Source of the DNA: VXOI01 sp965197575
GTDB lineage: Bacteria; Chloroflexota; Dehalococcoidia; Lucifugimonadales; UBA3495
Reading direction: 5' to 3'
Assembly (NCBI GenBank): GCA_965197575.1
Contig: OZ240214.1
Coordinates: 4,774,001 to 4,838,000 of the forward strand
Length of the DNA: 64,000 nt
The notes below the pieces were generated by a model. The model worked only from the letters and a program-made list of their open reading frames with translations, was not told the origin of the DNA and did no database searches. Made by a program: the position numbers and the translations under genes. Of the stretch, positions 7,383 through 16,905 are shown in pieces (position 1 is the first letter of the stretch; each line of letters begins with the position of its first letter).

Positions 7383-8612
7383 ATGACCGACCCTGCTGAA
7401 CAATCGAATGCCGGGCCGCCCCAACCGCTTAGCGGTTACCGGGTGTTGGACCTGGCCGGCCCGATGGGCGTCTACTGCGGCAAGCTGATGGCCGACATGG
7501 GCGCCGACGTTATCAAGGTCGAGCCGCCGGGTGGCGACCCCATGCGCGGCATTGGCCCCTTCGCCGACGGCCAGCCCGGCCCCGGCCGCAGCTTGTATTG
7601 GCTCCACTTCAACACCAACAAGCGCAGCGTGACCCTGGATATAGACTCACCCGAGGGCGCAGCCCTGCTGCGCAAGCTTGCCCTCACCGCCGACGTCGTG
7701 CTGGAGACCTGCCCGCCCGGGTACATGGACTCTCTGGGGTTGGGATACGAGAGCCTGGCGGCGGACTCGCATGGACTGGTGTACGCATCCATCACACCCT
7801 TCGGACAGACCGGCCCCTACCGCGACTTCAAGGCGTCCGACCTGGTGGGCATTGCCATGGGCGGGTACATGTACGTCACCGGCTGGCCCCATACCCCGCC
7901 CACCCGGTTGTGGGGTTCGCAAGCCTACCACACCGCCTCGAACCGCGCCTACATCGCCATATTGCTGGCCCTGTACCATCGCATGATGACCGGGGAAGGA
8001 CAGTACATCGACGTTTCGATGCAGGAGGCGGTGGCCGCCACCACCGAGCACGTCAACACCACCTACAACTACACCGGCGAGCCGGCGGTGCGCTGCGGCT
8101 TCCGCCACGGCGGCCAGTTCATCGCCACTTGGCAGTGCAGGGACGGCTACGCCAGCATCACCACCAACACCCAGCAGGCATGGGACGACCTGCGGGCCTG
8201 GATGGACCGGGACGGCATGGCCGGTGACCTGATGGACGAAAAATACAACGACCGCTTCATCCTGCGGGGCGAGCATTCGGACTATATCGAGGGCCTCATC
8301 CAGCAGTGGGCCCTGCTTCACACCAGGCAGGAGATAACCGAGTTCGGCCAGTCTAACCACCATCCGTGGGGTCCCGCCGCCATGCCCGGCGAAATCCTGG
8401 ATAACGAGCAGCTATGGAGCAGGGGATACCTGACGACAGTCGAGTCTTCGAACGGCGGCCCGTCCATGGTATACCCTGGCGCACCGTACCGCCTGACCGA
8501 GTCCCCCTGGCAGTTGCGCCGGACGGCTCCCGCCCCCGGAGAGCATAACGCCGAGGTCCTTTCCGGCATTCTGGGGCTCTCCTCCCAAGAACTGGAACGC
8601 CTTTCCGCCTGA
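7383..8612 (+). CDS. CaiB/BaiF class III CoA-transferase, first of a pair
   Basis: A 409-residue protein with the class III pattern: LSGYRVLDLAGPMGVYCGKL, GADVIKVEPPGGDP, LHFNTNKRSVTLD and YIDVSMQEAVAATTEH. The enzymes exchange CoA between carboxylic acids. The catalytic Asp expected in the segment before the C-terminal helices is not evident (GSQAYHTASNRAYIAI). In two-subunit class III enzymes, such as succinyl-CoA:malate CoA-transferase of Chloroflexus, only one subunit carries it, and the gene six bases downstream does have an Asp there. A heteromeric enzyme is therefore plausible. The substrate is unknown. Confidence 0.85.
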   Translation: MTDPAEQSNAGPPQPLSGYRVLDLAGPMGVYCGKLMADMGADVIKVEPPGGDPMRGIGPFADGQPGPGRSLYWLHFNTNKRSVTLDIDSPEGAALLRKLALTADVVLETCPPGYMDSLGLGYESLAADSHGLVYASITPFGQTGPYRDFKASDLVGIAMGGYMYVTGWPHTPPTRLWGSQAYHTASNRAYIAILLALYHRMMTGEGQYIDVSMQEAVAATTEHVNTTYNYTGEPAVRCGFRHGGQFIATWQCRDGYASITTNTQQAWDDLRAWMDRDGMAGDLMDEKYNDRFILRGEHSDYIEGLIQQWALLHTRQEITEFGQSNHHPWGPAAMPGEILDNEQLWSRGYLTTVESSNGGPSMVYPGAPYRLTESPWQLRRTAPAPGEHNAEVLSGILGLSSQELERLSA

Positions 8613-8618
8613 GGTTGA

Positions 8619-9854
8619 ATGGACTTGAACAGCGATTCGCATCAGACCGGCCTCGCCCTCCAGGGCATCCGGGTGCTGGACTTCACTTGGATTCACGCAG
8701 GGCCTTCGGCCACGCGGATTCTCTCCGACCAGGGCGCGGAAGTAATCAAGGTCGAGTCCAACAACGCCCTGCCGGTCATCGGCGGCCCGGCGTCCGCCAC
8801 AGCCAGGGGGTTGGGCCAACGCCACAACTGGAACGCGGGCAAGCTGTCCATCTCCCTGAACATGAAGACTCCCCAAGCCATCGGCATCGCCAAGCGGCTC
8901 GTGGCAGTGTGCGACGTGGTGGCGGAGAACTTCAGCGGGCGGGTGATGCCCTCTTGGGGCCTTGACTACGACTCTATAAGGGCCATAAATCCCAGCATAA
9001 TCATGCTGAGCATGTCCGGATTTGGCCGCACCGGGCTGTGGAAAGACCGGGTCAGCTACGGCCAGACCCTTCAAGCTTGGTCGGGGTTCACCCAGTTGAC
9101 CGGGTTCCCGGATACCAGCCCGAGCGGCCCGGCCAGCGCCTACAGTGACGCCGTGGGCGGGATGGCCGGGGCGCAAGCGGCGCTGCTGGCCCTGATTCAC
9201 CGGGCCAAGACCGGGCGCGGGCAGTGGCTCGACGTTTCCCAGTTCGAGTCCCTGTCGTCCCTTCTGGAAACCCTGGTGTTGGACATGAGCGCCAACGGCC
9301 CCGCCGCGGCCTCGACTCGTGCCGGCAATCGCTTGCCCCACGGCGGCGGCGCTCCCCACGGCGCGTACCGCTGTTTGGGAGAGGACCGGTGGGTGGCTAT
9401 CTCCATCTTCTCCGACGAAGAATGGCGCGCCTTCGCGGACGCCATCGGCAGTCCCCGATGGGCCGAAGACCAACGCTTCGCTACCGGCAATGACCGTTGC
9501 CGCAACGCCGGCGCGCTGGATTCCTTCGTGGATTCCTGGACCATCCAACACACTGCCGAAGACGTGATGGGCCTCCTTCAAGCCGCGGGCGTCGCTGCCG
9601 GGGTGGTGCAGACCGGGGCCGACCTGTCACGCGACCCCCAGTTGAAAGAGCGGGGCTTCTTCCGCCCTGTCCTGGACCACCAGGGAGAGTACAGGACCAT
9701 AGAGAGCGCGCCCTACAAGCTGTCCCGCACTCCGGGCAGCGTTACCAGGGGTGCGCCCGCCTTCGGAGCAGACCTGACCTACGTGCTGCGGGAAGTGCTG
9801 GGCATGTCCGGCGACGAGTTGGCCGACTGCGCCATCGCCGGCGTGTTCGACTGA
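8619..9854 (+). CDS. CaiB/BaiF class III CoA-transferase, second of a pair
   Basis: A 411-residue protein: LQGIRVLDFTWIHAGPSATR, GAEVIKVESNN, ENFSGRVMPSWGLDYDSI and GPASAYSDAVGGMAGAQAAL, where the Asp in AYSDAVGG aligns with the catalytic Asp of the family. It starts six bases after the previous stop, so the two are co-transcribed and probably form one enzyme. This arrangement is common in degraders of unusual carboxylic acids. The substrate cannot be read from the sequence. Confidence 0.87.
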   Translation: MDLNSDSHQTGLALQGIRVLDFTWIHAGPSATRILSDQGAEVIKVESNNALPVIGGPASATARGLGQRHNWNAGKLSISLNMKTPQAIGIAKRLVAVCDVVAENFSGRVMPSWGLDYDSIRAINPSIIMLSMSGFGRTGLWKDRVSYGQTLQAWSGFTQLTGFPDTSPSGPASAYSDAVGGMAGAQAALLALIHRAKTGRGQWLDVSQFESLSSLLETLVLDMSANGPAAASTRAGNRLPHGGGAPHGAYRCLGEDRWVAISIFSDEEWRAFADAIGSPRWAEDQRFATGNDRCRNAGALDSFVDSWTIQHTAEDVMGLLQAAGVAAGVVQTGADLSRDPQLKERGFFRPVLDHQGEYRTIESAPYKLSRTPGSVTRGAPAFGADLTYVLREVLGMSGDELADCAIAGVFD

Positions 9855-9979
9855 CCGGGACGATATACCCTCAGGTTGCGCAGCGCAGGCCGCGCCACCC
9901 ACAACAGGAAAGCCACGGCCATGAACGCGATGGCCCCGCCGGTGATCGCAACCCTCCAGTCGAACAGGTCCGCCACCAC
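9850..9979 (-). pseudogene. Membrane transporter C-terminal fragment (MFS-like)
   Basis: The minus strand encodes VADLFDWRVAITGGAIAFM and a hydrophobic segment ending AFLLWVARPALRNLRV, the look of the last helix of a major facilitator transporter. An in-frame TGA precedes it and no start is present. The rest of 9980-10201 holds no gene. Confidence 0.4.
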
Positions 9980-10201
9980 TCATTCGACGCATCCATTCTT
10001 CCGGTTGCTCCCCGGCCCGTACCTTCCCCTCCCGAGGGAAGCGTTTCGGTCCCAGTCGGCAATATGCCGTGGTTGCAATGAGTTAGAGTCGGCAAATTTG
10101 GGAAAGCCCTGCCGGCCCGGGTGGAACGGTTGCGCCCGCCGGGATGCCGCCGTACACTGTCGGCGTTTGGAATCCGGGCACACGCGCTATGGAGGCACGC
10201 C

Positions 10202-10987
10202 ATGAGTGAACTGGACGACCGCTACGAACGCGGACAGGAAACGCGGAGGATGTTTGGCGGCGGCCAAATCACCGGCGGGCTGTCGCCTGGGGCGTGGGAC
10301 ATTGCGCCGGACCTGGAAAGGATACTTGGCGAGGCATTGTTCGGCACCATTTGGAAGCGGCCGGCGCTGACTCCGGTGCAGCGGGAGATGATCACGCTGT
10401 CGTGCCTCATAGTCATGAACCGCGAAGTACAGCTGAAGCGGCACCTAGGCAACGCGCTGAACGTAGGATTGACGCCGGACCAGGTCGTGGAGTTGATCAT
10501 TCACGACACCTGGTACAGTGGAGCGCCGGCGGGCATCCAGGCGCTGACGCTGTGCAAAGAGGTTTTTGAGGAGCGCGGGATAGACTTCACGCCGGCCCGC
10601 ATCCACGATGCCAGCGAAGACCCCGACAGCCTGTTCCAGCGGGGCGACGAATTCCGGCGCAGCTACATGGGAATCACCTCCGCGGCGCGGCCGGCTCCGC
10701 CGACGCAAGCTGAGAGGGAGCTGGGTCGTACTACCGGAGAATACTACTGGGGAGCGACCTGGACGCGGCCGGGGCTTGATCTCCCCAGCCGTTGCCTCTG
10801 CACCATGACGTGCCTGGCGGCGTTGGGCCGCGAAGGGCCTCTGCGGAGCCACATCCGGGGCGCGCTGAACATCGGGTTGACGCAGGACCAGATCATAGAG
10901 GTGTTCGGCCACATGACGCTATACGCTGGGATACCGTTCGCCCGGGGTGCGATGGACATTGCCAACGAGATTTTCGCCAGCGCGTGA
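10202..10987 (+). CDS. Tandem carboxymuconolactone decarboxylase-domain protein
   Basis: A 261-residue protein with two CMD/AhpD-like halves. The first contains TPVQREMITLSCLIVMNRE and LKRHLGNALNVGLTPDQVVE; the second contains LPSRCLCTMTCLAALGRE and LRSHIRGALNIGLTQDQIIE. The repeated helices and the H-x-GALN-GLT motif are diagnostic. The AhpD CxxC redox pair is absent. The start at 10202 follows GGAGGCACGCC. It lies downstream of the CoA-transferase pair on the same strand and could belong to the same catabolic locus, although a transporter fragment on the opposite strand intervenes. Confidence 0.85.
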   Translation: MSELDDRYERGQETRRMFGGGQITGGLSPGAWDIAPDLERILGEALFGTIWKRPALTPVQREMITLSCLIVMNREVQLKRHLGNALNVGLTPDQVVELIIHDTWYSGAPAGIQALTLCKEVFEERGIDFTPARIHDASEDPDSLFQRGDEFRRSYMGITSAARPAPPTQAERELGRTTGEYYWGATWTRPGLDLPSRCLCTMTCLAALGREGPLRSHIRGALNIGLTQDQIIEVFGHMTLYAGIPFARGAMDIANEIFASA

Positions 10988-10989
10988 CG

Positions 10990-11524
10990 ATACTGCCGCG
11001 TGTATGAAGCGGTCGGGAGACCTGCGGTGAAGGGGAACATGGCGGCGATGATCAGCCAGTAGGGCCTGGAGGTGGGTCTCCGCCAGGGTGAGCCACATAG
11101 TGGCCTCCTCCCGGATCTCCTCCGGTGTGGGCTCTCTTTCCGGCCGGTAGTTCAGGCTTTTGCCCTCGGGGGTTACGCCGTGGCGGGCGGCCTGTCCTGC
11201 CATGGACTGGGCCAAGGGTGCTGTGCCCAGGAACTTTTCCCGGGTCATGGTGATCACGTTCACCACCGGCGTGTCGTACTTCCCCTCAAGGAGCAGCCTG
11301 AGGGTCTCGTCCGCCTCCCTCAGAGTGGCCTCGTCCGGGGCAATCGCCATCAGGTCGACGTCGGAGTCCGGGCGATGGTCTCCGGCGGCCCGGGAGCCGC
11401 ACAGGATGACGGTGGCCGGGGCCACGGCTTCCTGGATTCCCTTGGCGATCTCCAGGGCCAGCGGGTCGGGGGTTCCTGCCTGCGGGCTTGTCCCTTTTTC
11501 TGGTTCCGGCGTCAGTTCGGTCAT
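10990..11524 (-). pseudogene. MNT-type nucleotidyltransferase with truncated HEPN-like tail
   Basis: The N-terminal part has the minimal nucleotidyltransferase signature VILCGSRAAGDHRPDSDVDL (GSxxxG...SDxDL) with a following Asp-rich strand. The second part (EEATMWLTLAETHLQALLAD) is the beginning of a HEPN helix bundle and then degenerates into an unrelated basic sequence that overlaps the converse CMD gene, so the C-terminus was lost at about 11030. MNT/HEPN units are toxin-antitoxin systems in which the transferase modifies the HEPN RNase. It follows a small gene on the same strand. Confidence 0.7.
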
Positions 11525-11677
11525 GTTGCGTGTCCTCGTTGCTGGGGGCGTGCTGCGGGCCTTGCGGATCCAGCGGTTGCCTTCTTGGCTGTCGTTTCCG
11601 GTGTGGATTTCCTCGTGGGGTCGCGGAGCGGGCGGGCGTTGGGCTGGATTTGCGACCGGTCCGGTCCGGGTCTATGG

Positions 11678-12000
11678 CGGAGCGAAGCCGGGCGTCCAGC
11701 GGCATACCCCGGCCAGTGTCCTGGTAATTGCCCTGGTTTTCCTGCCGGTGATGTTGCAGTGTCCCGGGTCCCCGGGTAGGTCCTCCCGTTCCACGTCCAG
11801 ACTTTGGTTGCGCACCTCGGCGACGGTGAGTTCCGCCACGAACGTGCCCGGGTGATCGCGGATGATGAACTCTGCCGTGGCCTCGCTGGCCAGGTAAACT
11901 GATACGTTTCCATCGGGGCCGCCCTGCCGGAAGGCGCTGCTGATGGGTTTGGGGTTGCCGTCCGCGTCCTGGGTCACCTCTCTTGGTCTCACCCCTGCCA
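11678..12000 (-). pseudogene. Small conserved protein upstream of MNT gene, N-terminus lost
   Basis: The frame encodes ISSAFRQGGPDGNVSVYLAS, DHPGTFVAELTVAEVRNQ and HCNITGRKTRAITRTLAGVCRW before a stop near 11678. The pattern (SAFR..., a hydrophobic strand, then H-x-x-x-x-GKT) belongs to a family of short hypothetical proteins often found next to toxin-like genes. The expected start region runs into the peptidase linker on the other strand near 12000, marking a rearrangement junction. Confidence 0.45.
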
Positions 12001-14929
12001 CCTCGGCAGCACCAGCTCTCACTGCCGCGCCGGAAGTACCCACGCCCTCCCAAAGTCCGGAACCCACGGCCACGCCCGCCGCCCCTCCAATGGTACCTAC
12101 GCCCACTGCGACGCCGGCGCCCGCTGCCACGCCAAGTGCGGAGCCCACGGTTACTGCAACCCCAGAATCCACCGAAGCTCTGGCCTTCGACTCCTCCGTT
12201 GTTCGCGGAACCCTTTCCAACGGCCTAAGCTATTACATCAGGCACAATGAGGAACCACGCAACCGGGCCCAGATAGCGTTGGTGGTAAAGGCTGGGTCGA
12301 TCCACGAAGAGGAGGACCAGCGAAGTCTGGCGCATTTCGTAGAGCACATGGCCTTCAATGGGACCGAGCGCTTCGCCAAGCAGGAGATCGTTGAATACCT
12401 CGAGTCCATTGGCAGTACGTTCGGCGTCGACCTGAACGCCCGAACCGGCTTCGATGACACTCTGTACTGGCTGGAGATTCCCACCGACGATCCCGAAATC
12501 ACCGAGACAGCGTTTCAGATTCTCAGTGACTGGGCCTACGCAGTGGCCTTCGACCCAGTTGAGGTTGAGCTGGAGCGTGATGTGGTTCTGGAGGAGTGGC
12601 GCCTATATCAGGGATTCAACTCGCGCCTTCAAGAAAACTTGCTCCCACTGCTCTTCGGCTCCTCGCGCTACGCCGACCGGAATCCTATAGGTCTGACGGA
12701 GGTCATCGAGAACGCGCCTGTAGATCTCCTCAGGCAGTTCTACCAGCGTTGGTACAGGCCTGACCTGATGGCCATTGTCGCTGTGGGTGACTTCGATTCT
12801 GAGTTGATCGAGGTCAAGGTGAAGCAGCACTTTGCGCCGCCGCCCGAGGGCGAGGCCAGCCAGGGGCGCGCCGCTGCCGCACCCTTCACAGATAGGCCGC
12901 GTCTCGACATTCCGGGCCATGAGGTGCCGCGCGTCGAAGTGTTCACCGATGCCGAGTCGCCCGGTACCCAGTTCGTCCTGGTCCGAAAGCTTGCCCCCGA
13001 CATCGGTCAAGACCTAGCGGCGTTTCGGCGCATGGTGGTGGAAAGGCTTGCATTCATGATGCTGAACGCGCGACTCTTCGAGCGAGGCCAGATGGCCGAT
13101 CCCCCTACCTCTCCGCTGGAGCTGGACGGTCGCCTTATGTGGAGCCCCTGGACATCGTTACGTTCTCAGCATGGGTAGAGCCGGCCGGCGTCGAGCACGG
13201 TGTGGCGGCGGTGCTGGAGGAATTGCAGCGCGTCCGGCAGCACGGCTTTACCGACAGCGAACTGGCCCGAGAGAAGAGCAACCTGTTGAGCTCGGTGGAG
13301 AGCTTGTACAAGCAGCGGGAACAAACGTCGTCGGCAGACCTGGTCGACTCGTACATAGACCACTTTCTCAGTGGGATACCAACTCCCGGCATCGAGGCTG
13401 AGTGGGAGCTGTACCAGGATCTGCTGCCGCAGATCTCCTTGGCGGAGTTCGATGACCCGGCGGAATCCTGGACTCAGTTCGTGGATACGGCGCTCTTGGT
13501 CGTCCGGCCCGAAGCGACCGGCTCCAGCTCAGATGGCGATCTGGCCACGGCGGCGCTTGCACAACTCGAAGGCGCCAGCACACTGGAGGTGGGTCCCTAC
13601 GAAGATGTCCTCGACGATGTCCCGTTGCTGGCAACACTTCCGACTCCGGGGAGCATCACTGATGAAGAGCGAGCAGAGTCCATCGATGTCCTGAGCTGGA
13701 TGCTGTCCAACGGCATTACCGTAATCGCGAAGCAGACCGATTTCCGCGATGACGAAGTGGTGTTCGGCGCCTTCAGTCGTGGCGGGCACTCGTTGGTAGC
13801 GGACGCGGACCATGTGTCCGCACGGTACGCTGATGAGCTGGTTTCCGGCAGTGGCGTCGGTCCCCACGACAATGTGACCTTGGACAAGCTGCTGGCCGGC
13901 AAAAGGGTTTCGGTGTCCCCTTACATTGGAGAGTTGTTCGAAGGCTTCAGAGGCAACGCCTCTCCTGAGGACCTGGAGACCCTGTTCCAACTGATTGCAC
14001 TGTATGCGACCGCGCCACGGCTGGATCCGGTCTACTTCTCAAGGTACGAGTCCAGTCTGCGCAGCATCGCTGAGATTCGCGCCGCCCAGCCTGACGCGAT
14101 TCTCAGCGACACCGTAAGTACCGTGCTGGGCCAGAACCACTTCCGCCAGCGGCCCCTTAGCATAGAACTGCTGGAGGAACTGAGCCTGGAGCGTGCGGAA
14201 GCCGTGTACGCCGACCGGTTCGCAGACCTGGGCGACGCAACCTTCGTTTTCGTGGGCGCCTTCGACTGGGAAACCCTGCGCTCGTTGACCGCCACGTACC
14301 TGGCAAGCTTGCCTACCACTGGACGCGCCGAGCAGTGGCGGGACGTCGGGATCGACCCGCCGATGGAACTGGAGGACCACGTTGTACGCAGCGGCATCGA
14401 ACCACGCAGTCGGACGGTGTTGGTGTTTGCCGGAGACATGGAGTGGAGCCGCCAGGAGGCGCTGACGCTTACCGTGGCAGGCGAGATGCTCGGGATCCGT
14501 TTGCGCGAGCGGGTGCGGGAGGAGCTGGGCGGCACCTATAGCATCAGTGTGAACGCAGACAATTCCAGGCTTCTACCCGATCCCGAATACCGGGTCTCCA
14601 TCGTTTTCGGCAATGACCCCTCCCGCGTCGAAGAGCTCTTGGAGGAGGTGATGCAGGAAGTGGAATGGCTGCGCGCCGGGGGCGAGCAAGGGTATCTGGA
14701 CACGGTCAAGGAGCTTCTGCGTACGTCCCGGCAGGAGCAACTGCGGGACAACGACTTCTGGCTGCGTCAGATCCAGTCTGCAGTGCAGCGGGGCGAGTCA
14801 TTCACGGAGATAGTCGGCTTCGATGAATGGCTGGAGGCGTTGACCCTGGAGCAAGTTGCGGCCGTGGCTCATCGCTACCTCACTGAGGACCGCTACGTGC
14901 GGGTGGTGCTGCTCCCGGAGGAGGAATAG
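12000..14929 (+). pseudogene. M16-family zinc peptidase, frameshifted, signal peptide lost
   Basis: Two frames combine. The first (to about 13140) has a Pro/Thr/Ala linker (VPTPTATPAPAATPSAEP), the inverted zinc motif HFVEH within SLAHFVEHMAFNGTERF, and the distal Glu in ELERDVVLEEW. The second (13139-14929) carries the remaining M16 modules (EELQRVRQHGFTDSELAREK, VREELGGTYSISVNADN) and ends RVVLLPEEE. Together they are a PqqL-like two-module M16 peptidase. The linker suggests a secreted lipoprotein whose signal was cut away near 12000. A single frameshift near 13140 separates the halves; it may be a real mutation or a sequencing error. Confidence 0.75.
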
Positions 14930-15055
14930 CCACAAGAGGATCTGAGAGCCTTGTTCGCGCGGCGTAATGATTGGGAGACGTCACAGAAGCTGGCGGTGGT
15001 AGGCATCGGAGATGGACGCCCTTATCTCCGCCGATTACATGTATCCCTGTGCACT

Positions 15056-15387
15056 TCAGCCCGCCCCCATGTCGAGGCCCAGCAGCCGTCGCGCGTTGCC
15101 GTGATTGATCAGCTCGCGGTCGGACTCCGGGCAGTCCAGCCCGTCCACCATCTCGTTGAATATCTCAAGATTTGGAGGCCCGAAGGGATGGTCGGTACCG
15201 TAGAGCAGCCGGTCTGCCCCGAACATCTTGTAGCAGTATTCCAGGGCAGCCGGGCTGTGGGCGACGGTATCCACGTACAGTTTGTCGAAGTAGAACTGGG
15301 AGGACCGGTCCAGGTCGACCCAACCTTCAGGTGAGGTCCATTCGTCGATCAACCGGCCCACGCGGCCGCGGATGAAGGGTACGAAGC
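15056..15387 (-). pseudogene. Amidohydrolase-like metal hydrolase, C-terminal fragment
   Basis: The minus-strand frame reads FVPFIRGRVGRLIDEWTSPE, LEYCYKMFGADRLLYGTDHP and ENHGNARRLLGL-like sequence. The RLLYGTDHPFG motif with its metal-ligand Asp and the NARRLLGL tail are typical of ACMSD-type TIM-barrel hydrolases. The rest is cut off by the end of an ISKra4 fragment at about 15388. Confidence 0.65.
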
Positions 15388-15520
15388 GGGTGTGACTGAA
15401 AGCAGTTGGGAAAAGGATTTTACAGGAGAAGCAAGAGATGGCAATCTCCTGAAGGCAGAAGCATTCAGCGGGGAGGGGTGATGAAGCGAACGATGCGGGA
15501 GATTATGGAACAGGCCATGG
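15388..15520 (+). mobile_element. ISKra4 end fragment (second copy)
   Basis: The sequence from GGGTGTGACTGAAAGCAG through the start MKRTMREIMEQAM is nearly identical to the reverse complement of 5517-5639. Only the first 133 bases of the element remain. A GGGGCTTTGCAC hairpin begins directly after it. Confidence 0.75.
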
Positions 15521-15582
15521 GGGGCTTTGCACAATGAATGGGAATTAACACGAATTAAAAAAGATTCATTGTGCAAAGCCCC
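15521..15582. repeat. GGCTTTGCACAA hairpin (H3)
   Basis: GGGGCTTTGCACAATGAAT pairs perfectly with ATTCATTGTGCAAAGCCCC (19-bp arms) around an AT-rich loop. Confidence 0.85.
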
Positions 15583-15617
15583 GAGAAGGAGGGCCCAGCT
15601 CTAGCTGGGCCTTTCTC
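15583..15617. terminator. Rho-independent terminator, possibly bidirectional
   Basis: GAGAAGGAGGGCCCAGC pairs with GCTGGGCCTTTCTC around a four-base loop. It lies between hairpin H3 and the DUF5678-like gene. Confidence 0.6.
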
Positions 15618-15732
15618 ATCATGAACTCGAGGAACGTGCTGCTTCACTCTGTATAATTGCAAAAGCAACAGATCCCGACTGCCGAATAACCAAAAGCAGA
15701 CTACACTGGCTTCCCAGCCACCGGAGGGGAAG

Positions 15733-16080
15733 ATGAACGAGGAAAAGACCGCCCAGGCCCTCACCAAGGACGACTTCATGCAAGCAGTGGCCCAGGCCGG
15801 AGGACCCAAGGCAGTACAGGCAGCCTTTGACGGCCTGCGGTTAGCCAACGACCAGCTGGACAAGGAGTACAACCGCATCCTGGAACAGTACCCCCGGCAC
15901 TGGATCGCCATGGGGCCTGACGGCATGATAGCCAACGTCCCGGTCCCCGAGGACTCCTCGGAAGAAGACGAAGAACAAGCCCTAGAAAGGCTGTTTGACC
16001 TAATCGGCGAGTCCGGGAGCAACAGGAACGGATACCTGGTCCGGTACATCGACCCGGAGGGAGGAGCGTTGATTCTATGA
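15733..16080 (+). CDS. DUF5678-like small protein
   Basis: A 115-residue protein with GGAGGGG seven bases before the ATG. A helical N-terminus (TKDDFMQAVAQAGGPKAVQA) is followed by YPRHWIAMGPDGMIANVPVP and, after an acidic stretch, GYLVRYIDPEGGALIL, the YPxxWVA...VxGxDxxEL...LVRxxxPEG look of DUF5678. The stop overlaps the start of the protease gene in ATGA. DUF5678-type and retropepsin-like genes often occur side by side in bacterial genomes; their joint role is unknown. Confidence 0.65.
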   Translation: MNEEKTAQALTKDDFMQAVAQAGGPKAVQAAFDGLRLANDQLDKEYNRILEQYPRHWIAMGPDGMIANVPVPEDSSEEDEEQALERLFDLIGESGSNRNGYLVRYIDPEGGALIL

Positions 16081-16526
16081 TCGAGGGATACTTCGACCCT
16101 GCCGGGCGCCCGTATGTCCGGGCCTACGTGGTGGTCCCCGGCCGGCAGCCGGCCCCGGAGGCGACCGCGCTGCTGCTGGACACCGGCGCAGACAACACCT
16201 TCATCCAGCCCGCCGGGGCTAGGATACTGGGAATAAGCGCGCAGGACCTGAGCCCGACGGGCACAAGCAGGGGAATCGGAGGCACGATCAGCTACGCCAC
16301 GGTGCCAGCCTTCATCGCATTCCAAGAGAGACCCTGGCCCTGGCGAAAGACAAGACTGGTCTACTTCCAGACAGAACTGGCGGTAGCGGTGCCCGACCGG
16401 GGCAACAGAAACCTGCCGTCTCTACTGGGCAGGGACGTGATCGACCGTTGCCGGCTGCTGTACGACAAGACGAGAGGCAAGCTCCAGCTCACTCCGCACC
16501 TGGCGGACGGGACAATGAGCCTCTGA
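16077..16526 (+). CDS. Retropepsin-like aspartic protease
   Basis: A 149-residue protein. The motif ALLLDTGADNTFIQPAGARIL is the single DTGA active site of clan AA proteases, which act as dimers. Further features are the flap-like GIGGTISYATVPAFIAF and the C-terminal LPSLLGRDVIDRCRLLYD, where LLGRD-I corresponds to the hydrophobic-Gly element. No signal peptide is present, so it is cytoplasmic. It is translationally coupled to the DUF5678-like gene. Confidence 0.8.
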   Translation: MIEGYFDPAGRPYVRAYVVVPGRQPAPEATALLLDTGADNTFIQPAGARILGISAQDLSPTGTSRGIGGTISYATVPAFIAFQERPWPWRKTRLVYFQTELAVAVPDRGNRNLPSLLGRDVIDRCRLLYDKTRGKLQLTPHLADGTMSL

Positions 16527-16713
16527 CAGCAACGGGCTTGACGCCTAGGACACCTACTGACCAGGGATGAAGAGCTCCAGCAGCACTCCCCAACCCGGCT
16601 CCCCGGACGGAACACCGGACCAAGGACCCTTGGAAATCTCCCACCACGGCCAGCACGGGCGCCAACCACCACCACAGTTTAGGCCCACCAAGCGCAGAGC
16701 TATCACCGTACCA

Positions 16714-16737
16714 GGCCCAGCATTGGCTGGGCCCTTT
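16714..16737. terminator. Rho-independent terminator
   Basis: GGCCCAGC-ATTG-GCTGGGCC followed by CTTT. It terminates the protease operon; the stem is the same as that at 15583-15617. Confidence 0.65.
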
Positions 16738-16810
16738 GCATCGCCTAAACGAAACAAGGTTTGAGACCGACCAGATCAACAGCACGACAAAGCCGAGTTA
16801 CCTGCCTCGA

Positions 16811-16868
16811 GGCTTGGCACAATGAATGGGAATTGGCATGAATTAAAAAAGATTCATTGTGCAAAGCC
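16811..16868. repeat. GGCTTTGCACAA hairpin (H4)
   Basis: GGCTTGGCACAATGAATGGG pairs with GATTCATTGTGCAAAGCC with one mismatch. It is 58 bp long, like H3 without its outer GG/CC. Confidence 0.82.
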
Positions 16869-16905
16869 TTGGGAGATGATTCAGTTGAAGGAGACGACCG
16901 ATACG

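Larger units (their letters stand above)
15521..16868. mobile_element. Candidate hairpin-bounded cassette 2 (DUF5678-like and protease genes)
   Basis: Hairpins H3 (15521-15582) and H4 (16811-16868), each about 60 bp and nearly identical, bracket two co-transcribed genes that carry their own terminators. The layout matches cassettes 1 and 3, but no target duplication is visible at the outer borders, so the unit may result from two independent hairpin insertions or a later rearrangement. Confidence 0.5.

Noticed and set aside
11943..12010. ATG at 11943 as the start of the M16 peptidase
   Set aside because: The first 20 residues are antisense to a coding sequence on the other strand and do not form a signal peptide.
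15514..16877. 9-bp target duplication around hairpin pair H3/H4
   Set aside because: The outer flanks (GCCATGGGG and TTGGGAGAT) do not match, nor do the flanks of either hairpin alone.
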